This document shows, in pieces, positions 24,973 through 34,473 of a stretch of 64,000 nucleotides of DNA (within the stretch, counting starts at the first letter, position 1; each line of letters opens with the position of its first letter). The stretch is from contig NZ_CADFDK010000006.1 of the NCBI RefSeq assembly GCF_902832885.1, forward strand, positions 248,001 through 312,000. The letters run 5' to 3'. The position numbers and the translations under genes are program-made. The stretch is from Burkholderia seminalis DSM 23518 (lineage in GTDB: Bacteria; Pseudomonadota; Gammaproteobacteria; Burkholderiales; Burkholderiaceae). Under the pieces are notes generated by a model. It worked only from the letters and a program-made list of their open reading frames with translations. It did not search any database and was not told the DNA's origin.

Positions 24973-26904
24973 ATGACCCTCTCGTTCCATCGGGATCACG
25001 CAAACAACGTTCGAACGCTGACGATCCAGCAGAAGACCCATATCGGCTTCGCGCTCGTCACCACGCTGCTGGCCGTGCTGTGCGGCACGATCATCTGGGG
25101 AAGTTTCCGGCAATACCGGCAGGAAAACGCCGACCTGCAAAGCTTCGAATTCATCCACGGCACGATGGTCGCCGCCAACCTGCTCTCGGCCGAGCGCGGC
25201 CCGACGAACGACCTGCTGGTGCGCCCGCAGAACGACGACACGACGAAACTGCGCAACCTGCTCGCCGCCCGCGATCGTTCCAACCAGGCGCTCGCGCGCT
25301 TGCGCACCGCCATCGGGCAGGCGGCCGCGCTCGACGACCGCGAGCGCGGCAACCTGCTGCACGCACTCGACGCCATCTGGATCACGCTCGCCGATGCGCG
25401 CGCGGAAGTCGACGCGCTCGCCGCCCGACCGCTCGCGTCACGCACCGTTCGCGATATCCAGCACGCGCAGGCGCGCCTGTTCCGTGTCGTCGACACCGTG
25501 TCGCGGCTGATCGACGGCGCGATGGCCGACACGGCGATGCGCGATCCGCGCACGTCGGGCGCGATCCTGCTGGCGCGGCTCCTGAGCGATCTCCGGGAAT
25601 ACGCGGGCCGCACGGGCTCCGTGCTCATCGCGCCGATGTTCAAACGACAGGCGCTCGATCGCGCGCAGTTCGCGGACATCATGCTGATGCGCGGGCGCAT
25701 CGAGCAATTGCGCGCCCTGATCGACGGCGCGATCGGCGCACAGCTCGACGATGCCGACGTCGCGCGCGAGTACGCGCAGCTCGACGCGGCGTTCGACACT
25801 CACCTGCTCCCGCTCGTCGACACGATCGTCGCGAGCGGCCGGACCGGCACTTATGCGATGAGCGCCGCCGACTTCTCGAGGACGATCGTCCCGTATTTCC
25901 GGCCATGCGAACTGCTGCGCGACCACGTCATCGACGTCGCCCGGCGTCAGGCCGTTTCGGACCGCGACACGGCCCGGATCAAGGTCGCGATATCGGCGCT
26001 CGCGACCGCGCTCAGCGTCGCGATCCTGATCTCGCTCGCGCGCGGCACGCAGCGGCTGCTGTCGAAACCGCTCGATGCGCTCGGCCGCCGGATCGTCGCG
26101 CTCAGCGACGGCGATACGGCGCACGTCGCGATGCCGCGCGGCATCGGGCCCGAGATCGCCCGCATCCACGAAGCGCTGGAGACGTTGCGCCACGCGTATG
26201 TCCGCCGCGACATGCTCGAGCGCCAGCGCAACGACATGCTGACGCTGTTCTCGCACGACATGCGCGCGCCGCTGACGTCGCTGATCATCCTGATCGACGC
26301 GCAGGAAGACCACGCGCGCGATGCACGGACGAAGCAGCAGTTCGCGAGGATCGCCAGGATCGCGCGGCACACGCTGGCGATGGCCGACGGTTTCGCACAG
26401 CTGTCGCGTGCCGAGGCCGGCGAATACGAACACGTGCCGGTCAATCTCGCCGACCTGATGAACGAGGCCCGCGACGCGGTGTGGCCGCTCGCGCACCGCA
26501 AGCACATGTCGATCGACGACGTGCCCCGACGCGACGATACGGTCGTGCCGGGCGACCCGGCCCTGCTGTCGCGCGCGCTGATCAACCTGCTGGACAACGC
26601 GATCAAGTACAGCGCGTCGCTGACGAGCGTCGAATGCCGGGTCGAGCCGGGCGCCGACGGCAAGACGGTACGCTGCACGATCCGCGACAGCGGATGCGGA
26701 ATCAGCAGCGCGGACCAGACGCGGCTGTTCGAGCGTTACCGGCGCTTTCGCACCGCCGGACAACCGGAAACCAGCGGCGTCGGGCTCGGCATGGCGTTCG
26801 TCAAGGCCGTCGTCGAGCGGCATGGCGGCACGATCCAGGTGGAAAGCGCCGTGTTGCAAGGCACCGCGGTCACGATCACGCTGCCGTCGGTCGCCAACGC
26901 GTGA
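24973..26904 (+). CDS. Orphan sensor histidine kinase with NIT-like periplasmic domain
   Basis: 643 residues. A transmembrane helix (about 19-40) precedes a roughly 290-residue helical periplasmic region, then a second helix (about 333-355) and a HAMP-like linker. The HisKA box is FSHDMRAPLTSL (His near 428), and the ATPase has N (LINLLDNAIKYS), G1 (IRDSGCGIS) and G2 (SGVGLGMAFVKAVVERHGG) boxes. The periplasmic start, AANLLSAERGPTNDLL followed by ARDRSNQALARLR, resembles the NIT (nitrate/nitrite-sensing) helical bundle. No response regulator is adjacent. Ligand is unproven. Confidence 0.85.
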   Translation: MTLSFHRDHANNVRTLTIQQKTHIGFALVTTLLAVLCGTIIWGSFRQYRQENADLQSFEFIHGTMVAANLLSAERGPTNDLLVRPQNDDTTKLRNLLAARDRSNQALARLRTAIGQAAALDDRERGNLLHALDAIWITLADARAEVDALAARPLASRTVRDIQHAQARLFRVVDTVSRLIDGAMADTAMRDPRTSGAILLARLLSDLREYAGRTGSVLIAPMFKRQALDRAQFADIMLMRGRIEQLRALIDGAIGAQLDDADVAREYAQLDAAFDTHLLPLVDTIVASGRTGTYAMSAADFSRTIVPYFRPCELLRDHVIDVARRQAVSDRDTARIKVAISALATALSVAILISLARGTQRLLSKPLDALGRRIVALSDGDTAHVAMPRGIGPEIARIHEALETLRHAYVRRDMLERQRNDMLTLFSHDMRAPLTSLIILIDAQEDHARDARTKQQFARIARIARHTLAMADGFAQLSRAEAGEYEHVPVNLADLMNEARDAVWPLAHRKHMSIDDVPRRDDTVVPGDPALLSRALINLLDNAIKYSASLTSVECRVEPGADGKTVRCTIRDSGCGISSADQTRLFERYRRFRTAGQPETSGVGLGMAFVKAVVERHGGTIQVESAVLQGTAVTITLPSVANA

Positions 26905-27046
26905 CGCGACCGGACGCGGCAGACGGCGATTGCGGCGCCGCAGCCGCGCACGATTCTTCGATATACTGGACCGAACCCTTTTCGGGGCAACCGCGGGCCA
27001 CCCCGTCCGTCGCGCGTTCGCCCCAACCTGCGTGGAATGGCGCACC

Positions 27047-27703
27047 GTGAAACCGCGAGCCGGACTGATACTCGAACTCTTCGTCAACCTCGTGCTGCCG
27101 TGGGTGGCCTACCGGGTCGCGCAACCGCATTTCGGCGAAACCGGCGCGCTGTACGCGTCGGCAGTCCCGCCGATCGTCTGGTCGATCGTCGAATTCGTCC
27201 GCTCGCGCCGCGTCGACGCGGTGGCGGCCATCGTGCTGCTCGGCATCGCGCTGTCGATCATCGGGATGGCGCTCGGCGGCAGCCCGCGCACGCTGCTGAT
27301 GCGCGAATCGCTCGCGTCGGGTACGATCGGCGTCGTGTTCCTGCTGTCGCTGTTCCGCACACGCCCGTTGATCTTCTATCTCGCCCGCGCGACCGTGGCC
27401 CGCGAGATGGACGGCGGCGCCGCACATTTCGAAGCGGTCTGGGCCGCGCAGCCGGGGCTACGGCAGATGCTGCGGCGGATGACGTTCGTGTGGGGCGGCG
27501 TCATGACGCTGGAAATGCTGCTGCGCTGCTGGATGGTGATGACCTGGCCGGTCGAGCGCGTGCTCGTCGTGTCGCCGATCGTCGGCTACACCGTGTTCGG
27601 CTGTCTGCTGGCGTGGACGTTCTGGTACCGGCGGCGAATGCGCGTGCGCAACAGCGTCGACATCCCGGGCCGCAACGGCGTCACCGAGACCGCCGGCCGC
27701 TGA
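27047..27703 (+). CDS. VC0807-like integral membrane protein
   Basis: About 218 residues with five or six transmembrane helices. The pattern LILELFVNLVLPWVAYRVAQP, then PPIVWSIVEFVRSRRVD, then SLFRTRPLIFYLARATVARE matches the VC0807-like family of uncharacterised membrane proteins. GTG 27047 (VKPRAGLIL) is chosen as start; another in-frame GTG lies 15 bases upstream. No pathway context is evident. Confidence 0.65.
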   Translation: MKPRAGLILELFVNLVLPWVAYRVAQPHFGETGALYASAVPPIVWSIVEFVRSRRVDAVAAIVLLGIALSIIGMALGGSPRTLLMRESLASGTIGVVFLLSLFRTRPLIFYLARATVAREMDGGAAHFEAVWAAQPGLRQMLRRMTFVWGGVMTLEMLLRCWMVMTWPVERVLVVSPIVGYTVFGCLLAWTFWYRRRMRVRNSVDIPGRNGVTETAGR

Positions 27704-27807
27704 CGCCCGGCCCGCTGCCGGCTCCACCCGTTCGTCGCGCGCCGGCGGCAGTCGCGACGGCTGCTGTATGATGCGCGGCGTCTCGTCCGACCCAAGCCTG
27801 TCCCGTC

Positions 27808-28674
27808 ATGTCCCTTTCGCTCCTTCCGTGTGCCACGATCTGGCTCGCCCTGTTCGCGGCCGCCGCATTCGCCTGGCATCGTCCGCTGCACGGCCTGAGC
27901 ATCATCCTGGCGACGTTCGGCTATGCCGTCGCGCTGGCGTTCGGCAAGCTCGGGGCGCTCGCGCTGGCGCCGCTCGCGCTGCTGGCCGCGGCCGCGTGGG
28001 GCGTGCTGCCCGCACGCCCGCGCGCGGTGCGGATCGCCGCGCACGCCGTGTTTGCCGCGCTGGCGATCGCGCTGAGCCTGCACCTGATCCCCGGGTTCCA
28101 CAATCCGCTCGTGATCGGCCCGACGCGCTTCACGCCGGACGCCGTGCCGTTCACGATGTACCTGAATCTCGACAAGCCGCTGGTCGGCCTGTGGCTGCTG
28201 TGGGCACTGCCGTGGGTCGCGCCCGACGTCGCCCTGCCGCGCGCGCTGCGCACCGGCGCGATGGCGGCCGTCGCGACGGCCGCCGCGTGCCTGGCCGGCG
28301 CGCTCGCGTTCGGCATGGTCGGCTGGGCGCCCAAGTGGCCGGCGTCGGGCTGGCTGTGGCTCGTGAACAACCTGTTGCTCGTGACGCTGGCCGAGGAAGC
28401 GCTGTTCCGCGGCTACGTGCAAGGCGGGCTGACGCGCACGCTCCGCGCGTTCTCGTGGGGCCCGTGGGCCGCGCTCGCGACCGGCGCCGTGCTGTTCGGC
28501 GCCGCGCACGCGGCCGGCGGCTGGCAATGGATCGTGCTCGGCACGCTGGCCGGCGCCGGCTACGGCCTCGCGTGGCGGCGCGGCGGCCTGCTCGCAGCCG
28601 CCATCGCGCATGCGGGGCTGAACGTCGTCCACTTCGGCCTGTTCACCTACCCGATGCTCGCCGCCGCGCGCTGA
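27808..28674 (+). CDS. CPBP-family intramembrane metalloprotease
   Basis: 288 residues, strongly hydrophobic with about eight transmembrane segments. The conserved motifs are AEEALFRGYVQGG (EE-x3-R), LFGAAHAAGG and IAHAGLNVVHFG, the three metal-site motifs of CPBP/Abi proteases. Unlike the copy at 16.3 kb, this one has native high-GC codon use. Substrate unknown; such proteins may process peptides or take part in envelope stress. Confidence 0.82.
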   Translation: MSLSLLPCATIWLALFAAAAFAWHRPLHGLSIILATFGYAVALAFGKLGALALAPLALLAAAAWGVLPARPRAVRIAAHAVFAALAIALSLHLIPGFHNPLVIGPTRFTPDAVPFTMYLNLDKPLVGLWLLWALPWVAPDVALPRALRTGAMAAVATAAACLAGALAFGMVGWAPKWPASGWLWLVNNLLLVTLAEEALFRGYVQGGLTRTLRAFSWGPWAALATGAVLFGAAHAAGGWQWIVLGTLAGAGYGLAWRRGGLLAAAIAHAGLNVVHFGLFTYPMLAAAR

Positions 28675-28709
28675 ACGCGGTGCGCGGCGGCGCCAGCGGG
28701 GCCGCTCGG

Positions 28710-29690
28710 TCAGTTGAACCCGGCGACCGCGTGCGGCACGTACGGGCGCTCGAGCGTGGCGATTTCGTCGTCGGTCAGCTTCAACTCGAGCGCGCCGAGT
28801 GCGTCGTCCAGTTGCTGCGGCTTCGAGATGCCGACGATCGGCGCGGTCACGCCGCGCTTCTGGGCCACCCACGCCAGCGCGACCTGCGCCCGCGGCACGT
28901 TGCGCGCGGCGGCGATCGCCGCAACGGCGTCGACGATCGCCTTGTCCGCCTCGATCGTCGCGTCGTACAGCCGCTGGCCGACGTCGTCCTTCCGCTGCCG
29001 TTCCGACGATTCGTCCCAGCTGCGCGTCAGCCGGCCGCGTGCGAGCGGGCTCCACGGAATCACCGCGATGCCTTCGTCCTCGCACAGCGGCAGCATTTCG
29101 CGCTCCTCTTCCCGATACAGCAGGTTCAGGTGGTTCTGCATGCTGACGAAGCGGGTCCAGCCGTTCTGTTTCGACATGTGCAGCGCCTTCGCGAACTGCC
29201 ACGCGAACATCGACGATGCGCCGATATAGCGTGCCTTGCCGGCCTTCACGACGTCGTGCAGTGCCTCGAGCGTCTCCTCGATCGGCGTGCCGTAGTCCCA
29301 GCGGTGGATCTGGTAAAGATCGACGTAGTCGGTGCCGAGCCGCTTCAGGCTCTGGTCGATGTCCGTCATGATCGCCTTGCGCGACAGGCCGGCGCCGTTC
29401 GGCCCCGGGCGCATCCGGTAGAACACCTTGGTCGCGATCACGACGTCGTCGCGCTTCGTGAAATCGCGCAGCGCACGGCCGACGATCTCCTCCGACGTGC
29501 CGTCCGAGTACATGTTCGCGGTGTCGAAGAAGTTGATGCCGGCTTCGACCGCCCGCTGGATGATCGGCCGGCTTTCCGCTTCCGGCAGCGTCCATGGGTG
29601 CGTGCCGCGCAGCGGCTCGCCGAACGTCATGCAACCCAGCACCAGCTTCGACACGTCCAGCCCGGTCGACCCGAATTTCACGTATTCCAT
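28710..29690 (-). CDS. Aldo/keto reductase (AKR, YajO/Tas-like)
   Basis: 326 residues of the NADPH-dependent aldo/keto reductase superfamily. Features are MEYVKFGSTGLDVSKLVLGCMTFG at the N-terminus, the catalytic Asp/Tyr pair in FFDTANMYSDG (about 54-64), Lys in VVIATKVFY and His in DLYQIHRWD. The C-terminal cofactor region is APIVGISKPQQLDDAL. Closest in style to AKR11/12 enzymes such as YajO, which reduce small aldehydes and ketones. The start ATG 29690-29688 is used; an upstream ATG would add only five residues. Confidence 0.85.
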   Translation of the reverse strand: MEYVKFGSTGLDVSKLVLGCMTFGEPLRGTHPWTLPEAESRPIIQRAVEAGINFFDTANMYSDGTSEEIVGRALRDFTKRDDVVIATKVFYRMRPGPNGAGLSRKAIMTDIDQSLKRLGTDYVDLYQIHRWDYGTPIEETLEALHDVVKAGKARYIGASSMFAWQFAKALHMSKQNGWTRFVSMQNHLNLLYREEEREMLPLCEDEGIAVIPWSPLARGRLTRSWDESSERQRKDDVGQRLYDATIEADKAIVDAVAAIAAARNVPRAQVALAWVAQKRGVTAPIVGISKPQQLDDALGALELKLTDDEIATLERPYVPHAVAGFN

Positions 29691-29835
29691 TGCACGCCTC
29701 GCCACTCAAGTTGGGATTGCGGCGACATGCGCGTCGCGCATCCGCCGGACGTCGCATGGTATCCCGCACCGCGCGAACGCGTACGGCACGCGCACGCGTG
29801 CAGGCTGCGTGAAAGGATGAACCGGGACGATCCGG

Positions 29836-30528
29836 TTACTTGGCCTGGTCGGCGATCGGCTGCAGGAACGCGGAGAAGCCGGTCAGCATGATCTGTACGC
29901 CGATGCACAGCAGCAGGAACGCCGACACGCGCTTCGCGACCTTGGTCCCTTCGCTGCCGAGGTAGCGCGCGAGCAGCGCGGAGCGGCTATAGACCTGCCA
30001 GATCACGACCGCGACGAGCACGGAGACGGCGATCGACACGATGCTCGACAGCATGAACTCCGACAGCTTGTGCGTGCGGTTCGCGTTCAGCGCGATCGCG
30101 GTGGCGATCGAGCCGGGGCCGACCGTCAGCGGCACGGTCAGCGGGAAGAACGCGCGCGTCATGATCGCGTTCGCGTCGATCGGCTTGACCGGCGTGTCGC
30201 CGCCGCCCGGGCCGCCAGGCCCGTCGGGCTCGTTCAGCATCTGCCAGCCGGCCACCGCAACCGCGAAGCCGCCGCCGATCCGCAGCGCTTCCATCGAGAT
30301 GCCGAAGAAATGCAGCACCGGCGTGCCGGCGAAGAACGCGACCAGCAGCACGACGAACGAGTTGAACGCGACCTTTCTCGCGAGCAGGTCGCGCTCGTGC
30401 TCGGTGAGCGCCTCGGTCCGTTCGAGAAACAGGAACGCGATGCCGATCGGATTGATGATGCCGATCAGGCCGGTGAAGCCGAACAGGATCTCGGAGATAA
30501 GGCGGTTGACGATCATCGTGCGAAGCAT
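29836..30528 (-). CDS. MarC-family integral membrane protein
   Basis: 230 residues with six transmembrane helices. It has the family features GLIGIINPIGIAFLFLERTEALT, SMEALRIGGGFAVAVAGWQML and FFPLTVPLTVGPGSIATAIALNANRT. MarC (UPF0056/NAAT) proteins are inner-membrane proteins of unclear function; the early link to multiple antibiotic resistance has not held up. A Gly/Pro-rich loop (PDGPGGPGGGD) lies mid-protein. MLRTMIVNR (ATG 30528) is taken as start; MIVNR four codons on is equally possible. Confidence 0.82.
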   Translation of the reverse strand: MLRTMIVNRLISEILFGFTGLIGIINPIGIAFLFLERTEALTEHERDLLARKVAFNSFVVLLVAFFAGTPVLHFFGISMEALRIGGGFAVAVAGWQMLNEPDGPGGPGGGDTPVKPIDANAIMTRAFFPLTVPLTVGPGSIATAIALNANRTHKLSEFMLSSIVSIAVSVLVAVVIWQVYSRSALLARYLGSEGTKVAKRVSAFLLLCIGVQIMLTGFSAFLQPIADQAK

Positions 30529-30643
30529 CGGTCGGGGCTGGGCCGGCAGCGCGCCGGGGGTCACGCATTGTAGAGCAAGCGCCCGCGCCCGAGACGCAAT
30601 TCGCGGACCGGCCCGTTTCGCCGCCGATCGGGGTCGCGCCGCC

Positions 30644-31444
30644 TTACTCGGCGCCCGCCTCCCAGGCCGGCGGCCGCTTCGCGAAGAACGCGGCGAAGCC
30701 CTCCTTCGCTTCCGGCGTCGCCCGCACGCGGGAAATCGTCTGCGCGGTGAATGCCGCACGCTCGTCCGACGGCGGATACTCGCCGATCGCGTCGAAGAAG
30801 CGCTTGATCTCCATCAGCGCGTGCGGGCCGTTGCGGCCCAGTTCGGCGAGCGTGCGGTCGAGCGTTTCGTCGAGCGCATCGAGCGGCACGGCTTGGTGGA
30901 TCAGGCCGATCGCGACGGCTTCGGCGGCGGCGAGCTGCGTCGCGGTCAACGCGAGCCGGCGCGCCTGGCGCTGGCCGACCGCCTCGACCAGATACGGGCC
31001 GATCACGGCCGGCAGGATCCCGAAGCGCGCCTCGCTGACCGAAAAGCGCGCGTGGTCGCTCGCAATCACGATATCGCAGGCCGCGCACAGGCCGACGCCG
31101 CCGCCGAACGCGTGGCCCTGCACGCGTGCGAGCGTCGGTTTCGGGCACTGCCGGATCGCGCGCATCATCGCGGCGAACCGCTCGGCATCGCGCAGGTTCG
31201 CGGCCGCGTCGTTCGCGCTCGCCCGCTGCATCCACTGCAGGTCGGCGCCCGCGCAAAATGCGCGGCCGTCCGAACGCAGCACGATCGCGCGTACGTCATC
31301 GCGCCGGCCGAGCGCCGTGAACGCATCGGTCAGCTCGGCGATCATCGTCTCGTCGAACGCGTTGAGCACGTCGCCGCGCTGCAGCGCGACGGTCGCGATG
31401 CCGCGCGCATCGACCGTGACGGCCAGGGTCTTCAATCCATCCAT
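30644..31444 (-). CDS. Enoyl-CoA hydratase/isomerase family protein
   Basis: 266 residues of the crotonase fold. The oxyanion-hole segments are FCAGADLQWMQR (about 69-80) and VQGHAFGGGVGLCAACDIVIASDHARFSVSEARFGILPAVIGPYL (about 110-155). The Glu of SEARFGI is retained, but the position usually Glu in AAGGG(C/G)E-type hydratases is replaced by the GGGVGLCAACD pattern of methylglutaconyl-CoA/carboxygeranoyl-CoA hydratases. Lying 38 bp after paaK and near paaH, it may serve phenylacetyl-CoA ring-degradation steps (PaaF/G-like) or leucine/isoprenoid catabolism; sequence style favours the latter, context the former. Confidence 0.75.
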   Translation of the reverse strand: MDGLKTLAVTVDARGIATVALQRGDVLNAFDETMIAELTDAFTALGRRDDVRAIVLRSDGRAFCAGADLQWMQRASANDAAANLRDAERFAAMMRAIRQCPKPTLARVQGHAFGGGVGLCAACDIVIASDHARFSVSEARFGILPAVIGPYLVEAVGQRQARRLALTATQLAAAEAVAIGLIHQAVPLDALDETLDRTLAELGRNGPHALMEIKRFFDAIGEYPPSDERAAFTAQTISRVRATPEAKEGFAAFFAKRPPAWEAGAE

Positions 31445-31482
31445 CGAACAGGTTTCCTCGGGGTGAACGGCAAATATCGGCA

Positions 31483-32805
31483 TCAGGCGGCCTGGCGACG
31501 ATCGATCACGCGACGCGCCTTGCCGGTCGCGGTGGCGGGAATGCCGCCGGCCGCCAGCACCGTCACGCCGGACGACACGCCGACCATCGTCTTGATCCGG
31601 TGCTGCAGCTCGCGCGCAAGCGCCGCGCGATCGCCGTCGGTGACGGACGCCGCCACCTCGGAGCGCAGCTCGACCGCGAGGTCGAGCCGGTCCATGTGAC
31701 CGTCGCGCGACAGCGTGATCTGGAACTGGCCCGACAGCTGCGGCAGCGCGACGACGATCTCCTCGATCTGGCTCGGGAACACGTTCACGCCGCGCACGAT
31801 CAGCATGTCGTCGGAGCGACCCGTGATCTTCGCGAGACGGCGCATCGCGCGCGCGGTCGGCGGCAGCAGCGCGGTGAGGTCGCGCGTGCGGTAGCGGATC
31901 ACCGGCATCGCCTCCTTCGTCAGCGACGTGAAGACGAGCTCGCCCTGGCTGCCGTCGGGCAGCACTTCGCCCGTGACGGGATCGATGATCTCCGGATAGA
32001 AATGGTCTTCCCAGATCACCGGGCCGTCCTTCGTCTCGACGCATTCGCACGCGACACCCGGGCCCATCACTTCCGACAGCCCGTAGATATCGAGCGCGTC
32101 GATGCCCACGCGCGTTTCGACCTCCTCGCGCAGCGCCTGCGTCCACGGCTCGGCGCCGAAGATGCCGATCTTCAGCGACGATTCGGCCGGGTCCATCCCC
32201 TGCCGCACCATCTCGTCGATCAGGTTCAGCATGTACGACGGCGTGACGAGGATGATCCTCGGCTCGAAATCGCGGATCAGCTGCACCTGCTTCTCGGTCT
32301 GTCCGCCCGACATCGGCACGACCATGCAGCCGAGCCGCTCGGCACCGTAGTGAATCCCGAGACCGCCCGTGAACAGGCCATAGCCGAACGCGTTGTGCAG
32401 CGTGTCGCCCGGGCGGCCGCCGGCCGCGCGGATCGAGCGCGCGGTCACGTTCGCCCAGGTGTCGATGTCGCGCGCGGTGTAGCCGACCACCGTCGGCTTG
32501 CCGGTCGTGCCGCTCGATGCATGGACGCGCACGACCTGCTCGCGCGGCACCGCGAAGAGCCCGAACGGATAGTTGTCGCGCAGGTCGTTCTTGGTCGAGA
32601 ACGGGAATTTCGCGAGATCGGCGAGCGACTTCAGGTCGTCCGGATGCACGCCGGCCGCGTCGAATGTGCGGCGATAGTGCGGGACGTTGTCGTACGCGTG
32701 GCGCAGCGACCACTTGAGGCGCTCGAGCTGCAGCGCCTGCAGTTCGTCGCGGCTGGCGGTCTCGATCGGTTCGAGGGCGGCGGCGGGATGCGTCGGGTGA
32801 GTCAT
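31483..32805 (-). CDS. paaK: Phenylacetate-CoA ligase
   Basis: 440 residues, standard PaaK length. PaaK activates phenylacetate with ATP and CoA as the first step of the aerobic phenylacetyl-CoA pathway. The adenylation motifs are VRVHASSGTTGKPTVVGYTARD (P-loop, about 87-108), FNAFGYGLFTGGLG-like substrate region, IYGLSEVMGPGVACEC, and YRTRDLTALLPP. The C-terminal lid has IVRGVNVFPSQIEEIV and ends with the catalytic Lys region GKARRVIDRR. Burkholderia cenocepacia has two paaK paralogues; this looks like the copy outside the main paa cluster. It follows paaH by 55 bp and is probably controlled by the PaaR-like operator upstream. Confidence 0.93.
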   Translation of the reverse strand: MTHPTHPAAALEPIETASRDELQALQLERLKWSLRHAYDNVPHYRRTFDAAGVHPDDLKSLADLAKFPFSTKNDLRDNYPFGLFAVPREQVVRVHASSGTTGKPTVVGYTARDIDTWANVTARSIRAAGGRPGDTLHNAFGYGLFTGGLGIHYGAERLGCMVVPMSGGQTEKQVQLIRDFEPRIILVTPSYMLNLIDEMVRQGMDPAESSLKIGIFGAEPWTQALREEVETRVGIDALDIYGLSEVMGPGVACECVETKDGPVIWEDHFYPEIIDPVTGEVLPDGSQGELVFTSLTKEAMPVIRYRTRDLTALLPPTARAMRRLAKITGRSDDMLIVRGVNVFPSQIEEIVVALPQLSGQFQITLSRDGHMDRLDLAVELRSEVAASVTDGDRAALARELQHRIKTMVGVSSGVTVLAAGGIPATATGKARRVIDRRQAA

Positions 32806-32860
32806 CGGGGTGCTCCTCCAATGGAGTGATGTCGTTATCGTGTTCGAAATGGCAAGACGA

Positions 32861-34417
32861 TCACGACCGGAACGTCCGGCCGGCCGCGTGCAGCGCGGCG
32901 ATGCGCGGCGACACGCGATAACGGTCCTCGCCGTAGCTCGCCGCCAGGTTCGACAGCACGCGAAACACGCGGCCGATGCCGATCGCATCGGCCCACGCGA
33001 GCGGGCCGCACGGGTAGTTCACGCCCTTTTCCATCGCGAGATCGAGATCGGCGGGCGAGCACACGCCCTGGTTCACCGTGTCGGCCGCCTCGTTCGCGAG
33101 CATCGCGACGGTACGCATCGCGACCATCCCCGGCACGTCGGCGACGCCGACGACGCGAAAGCCCGCCTGCTGGAACAGGCCTACCGCATCCGCATAGGCC
33201 GCGTCGCCGCACTGGAGCGCGCGCGTCAGCGCGACGAGCCCGGCCTGCGCGTAATCGCGCGCGAGGTCGACGAGCACGAGATCGGCCACGCCCGTCTGCG
33301 CGGCGCGCGCGGTGGCGGTGCGGCCGTCGGTCAGCGCGATCGACGCGCGGCCGGCCGTCGCGAGCAGGTCGTCCTGCTGCATGCCCGCCTGCCGGGCACC
33401 CGGGATGCGTTCGGCGAAGCGCGCATGCAACACGGCGGCCGGGCCGTCCTGCGCGAACAGCACGACGTCGGCCGGCGCGGCGCGCGGCGGTTCGAGATCG
33501 GGCGCGGGCGGCGTCGCCCCATCCGCATACGAATAGAAGCCGCGCCCCGACTTGCGCCCGAGGAAGCCCGCGTTCACGAGTTCCTGCTGGATCAGCGACG
33601 GCGTGTAGCGCGGATCGTTGAAGTACGCGCGGAACACCGATTCGGTGACCGCGAAGTTCACGTCGTGGCCGATCAGGTCCATCAGCTCGAACGGCCCCAT
33701 CCGGAAACCGCCGGCCTCGCGCATCACCGCGTCGATCGAGGCCGGTGCGCCGCCCTGCTCGTTCAGCACGCGCAGCGCCTCCGCGTAATACGGCCGCGCG
33801 ACGCGGTTCACGATGAAACCGGGCGTCGATTTCGCCATCACGGGCCGCTTGCCCCACGCGGCGGCAGTCGCGTAGAGCACTTGCGCCACATCGGCAGCGG
33901 TCGCCAGCCCGCTGACCACTTCGACGAGCGCCATCAGCGGCGCCGGATTGAAGAAATGCAGGCCGGCGACGCGCCGCGGCACGCGCAGCCCGGCCGCGAT
34001 CGACGTGATCGAAATGGACGACGTGTTGGTCGCCAGCATGCAGGCGTCGTCGACATGGCGTTCGAGCGTCGCGAAGATCTCGCGCTTCACGTCGAGCCGC
34101 TCGGCCGCCGCCTCGACCACCAGCGCTGCGCCCGCGAAGTCGGCCAGCGCGCGCACCGGACGGATCCGGTTGCCCGCCGCATCGGCGTCCGCCGGTTCGA
34201 GCCGGCCTTTCTCCGCGAGTCGCGCGAACTGTGCGCGGATGCCGGCGAGCGCCTTGTCGCAGGCTGCGTCGCTCAGGTCGTACAGCAGCACCGTGTGACC
34301 GGCCGCGGCCGCGACCTGCGCGATGCCCGCCCCCATCGCGCCGGCGCCGATCACGCCGACGACGGCCGACGGCGCCAGCGCGCCCGAGTTCACCGATTGT
34401 GCAGAGGAAACAGCCAT
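32861..34417 (-). CDS. paaH: 3-hydroxyacyl-CoA dehydrogenase PaaH
   Basis: 518 residues, the size of PaaH, which oxidises 3-hydroxyadipyl-CoA to 3-oxoadipyl-CoA. The NAD-binding Rossmann motif VVGVIGAGAMGAGIAQVAAAAGH is at 19-41; the dehydrogenase signature HFFNPAPLMALVEVVSG and TPGFIVNRVARPYYAEALR follow. The two C-terminal 3HCDH domains are both present (GPFELMDLIGHDVNFAV; DLAMEKGVNYPCGPLAWAD), as is the hallmark LGRKSGRGFYSY. It is first in a three-gene operon with paaK and a hydratase, 43 bp downstream of a palindromic operator over a TATAAT box. Confidence 0.93.
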   Translation of the reverse strand: MAVSSAQSVNSGALAPSAVVGVIGAGAMGAGIAQVAAAAGHTVLLYDLSDAACDKALAGIRAQFARLAEKGRLEPADADAAGNRIRPVRALADFAGAALVVEAAAERLDVKREIFATLERHVDDACMLATNTSSISITSIAAGLRVPRRVAGLHFFNPAPLMALVEVVSGLATAADVAQVLYATAAAWGKRPVMAKSTPGFIVNRVARPYYAEALRVLNEQGGAPASIDAVMREAGGFRMGPFELMDLIGHDVNFAVTESVFRAYFNDPRYTPSLIQQELVNAGFLGRKSGRGFYSYADGATPPAPDLEPPRAAPADVVLFAQDGPAAVLHARFAERIPGARQAGMQQDDLLATAGRASIALTDGRTATARAAQTGVADLVLVDLARDYAQAGLVALTRALQCGDAAYADAVGLFQQAGFRVVGVADVPGMVAMRTVAMLANEAADTVNQGVCSPADLDLAMEKGVNYPCGPLAWADAIGIGRVFRVLSNLAASYGEDRYRVSPRIAALHAAGRTFRS

Positions 34418-34453
34418 CGCTTGCGATCCGTCATGAAGTGGAGGTGCGAGCGA

Positions 34454-34473
34454 TTATAAACCGACCGGTCGGT
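34454..34473 (-). promoter_or_regulatory. PaaR-like operator overlapping the paaH-paaK promoter
   Basis: A perfect 14-bp palindrome ACCGACCGGTCGGT (34460-34473) lies next to a perfect -10 TATAAT on the minus strand (34459-34454). It is 43 bp before the paaH ATG. TetR-type PaaR repressors of Burkholderia and related bacteria bind ACCGNNCGGT-type inverted repeats and are released by phenylacetyl-CoA. The paaR gene itself is not in the window. Confidence 0.75.
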
